A DNA stretch of 5,168 bases, from the NCBI GenBank assembly GCA_021809305.1, contig JAKBAF010000115.1:1-5168 (forward strand), in the 5' to 3' direction. This stretch comes from a bacterium. Lineage in GTDB: Bacteria; Chlamydiota; Chlamydiia; Chlamydiales; JAFEGQ01. Below, in pieces: positions 5,137 through 5,168 of the stretch (within the stretch, counting starts at the first letter, position 1; every line of letters starts with the position of its first letter). The notes beneath the pieces were generated by a model. That model ran no database searches and was not told where the DNA came from. It saw only the letters and a program-made list of their open reading frames with translations. A program made the position numbers and the translations under genes.

Positions 5137-5168
5137 ATGGAAGAATTAGCGATAGACGGTCAAAATCA
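5137..5168 (+). CDS. Start of a third small gene, cut by the window edge
   Basis: ATG at 5137 begins MEELAIDGQN and remains open to the edge; an in-frame TGA at 5122-5124 rules out a longer start. GGGGCAGAGGG precedes the ATG very closely, so the Shine-Dalgarno spacing is poor. The call rests mainly on the promoter-like module shared with the second gene, at almost the same distance from the start. Ten residues are too few to show homology with the other two. An overlapping frame from ATG at 5124 is also open but has no ribosome-binding site. Confidence 0.45.
   Translation, partial: MEELAIDGQN

Overview
The window looks like chromosomal DNA of a member of the Chlamydiota, probably an environmental, amoeba-associated lineage of the Simkania/Waddlia/Parachlamydia kind rather than a Chlamydia pathogen. 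Three things suggest this: a Tgt with the chlamydial-type GGSLGK motif, a YhhQ-type transporter beside it, and a secreted cysteine-rich beta-barrel of the MOMP-like type. This assignment rests on remembered family features, not on a search.

Layout, left to right. Positions 1-170 are GC-rich, CpG-dense DNA that does not belong to the adjoining gene and probably marks a chimeric join. From about 171 to 968, on the minus strand, lies the N-terminal two thirds of tgt (tRNA-guanine/queuine transglycosylase). It overlaps the end of yhhQ (949-1632, minus), a queuosine-precursor transporter. Together they form a compact salvage operon: import of the base, then insertion into tRNA. After a divergent gap, 1876-2940 (+) encodes an outer-membrane beta-barrel with a clear signal peptide, followed by a hairpin and a strong intrinsic terminator.

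Positions 3061-3725 carry no convincing gene but are rich in structure. A near-perfect 21-bp inverted repeat (3124-3144 and 3543-3563) bounds a 440-bp segment resembling a small non-autonomous or decayed insertion element. Four short hairpins sharing a C-GGTA-G loop lie in and next to it. Two of them differ by a compensated base pair and are both followed by the same 11-base tag.

The right third (3661-5168) is AT-richer and holds a tandem array of small hypothetical genes: 3726-4244, 4438-4947, and the start of a third at 5137. The first two proteins look like diverged paralogues of almost equal length. All three genes share an upstream layout: a TTTAWT-like box exactly 26 bases before a TATNAT -10-like hexamer, then a GG-rich ribosome-binding region. 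This co-ordinately expressed, unrecognised small-protein family, with its shared promoter module, is the most likely novel content of the window. Its function cannot be read from the sequence.
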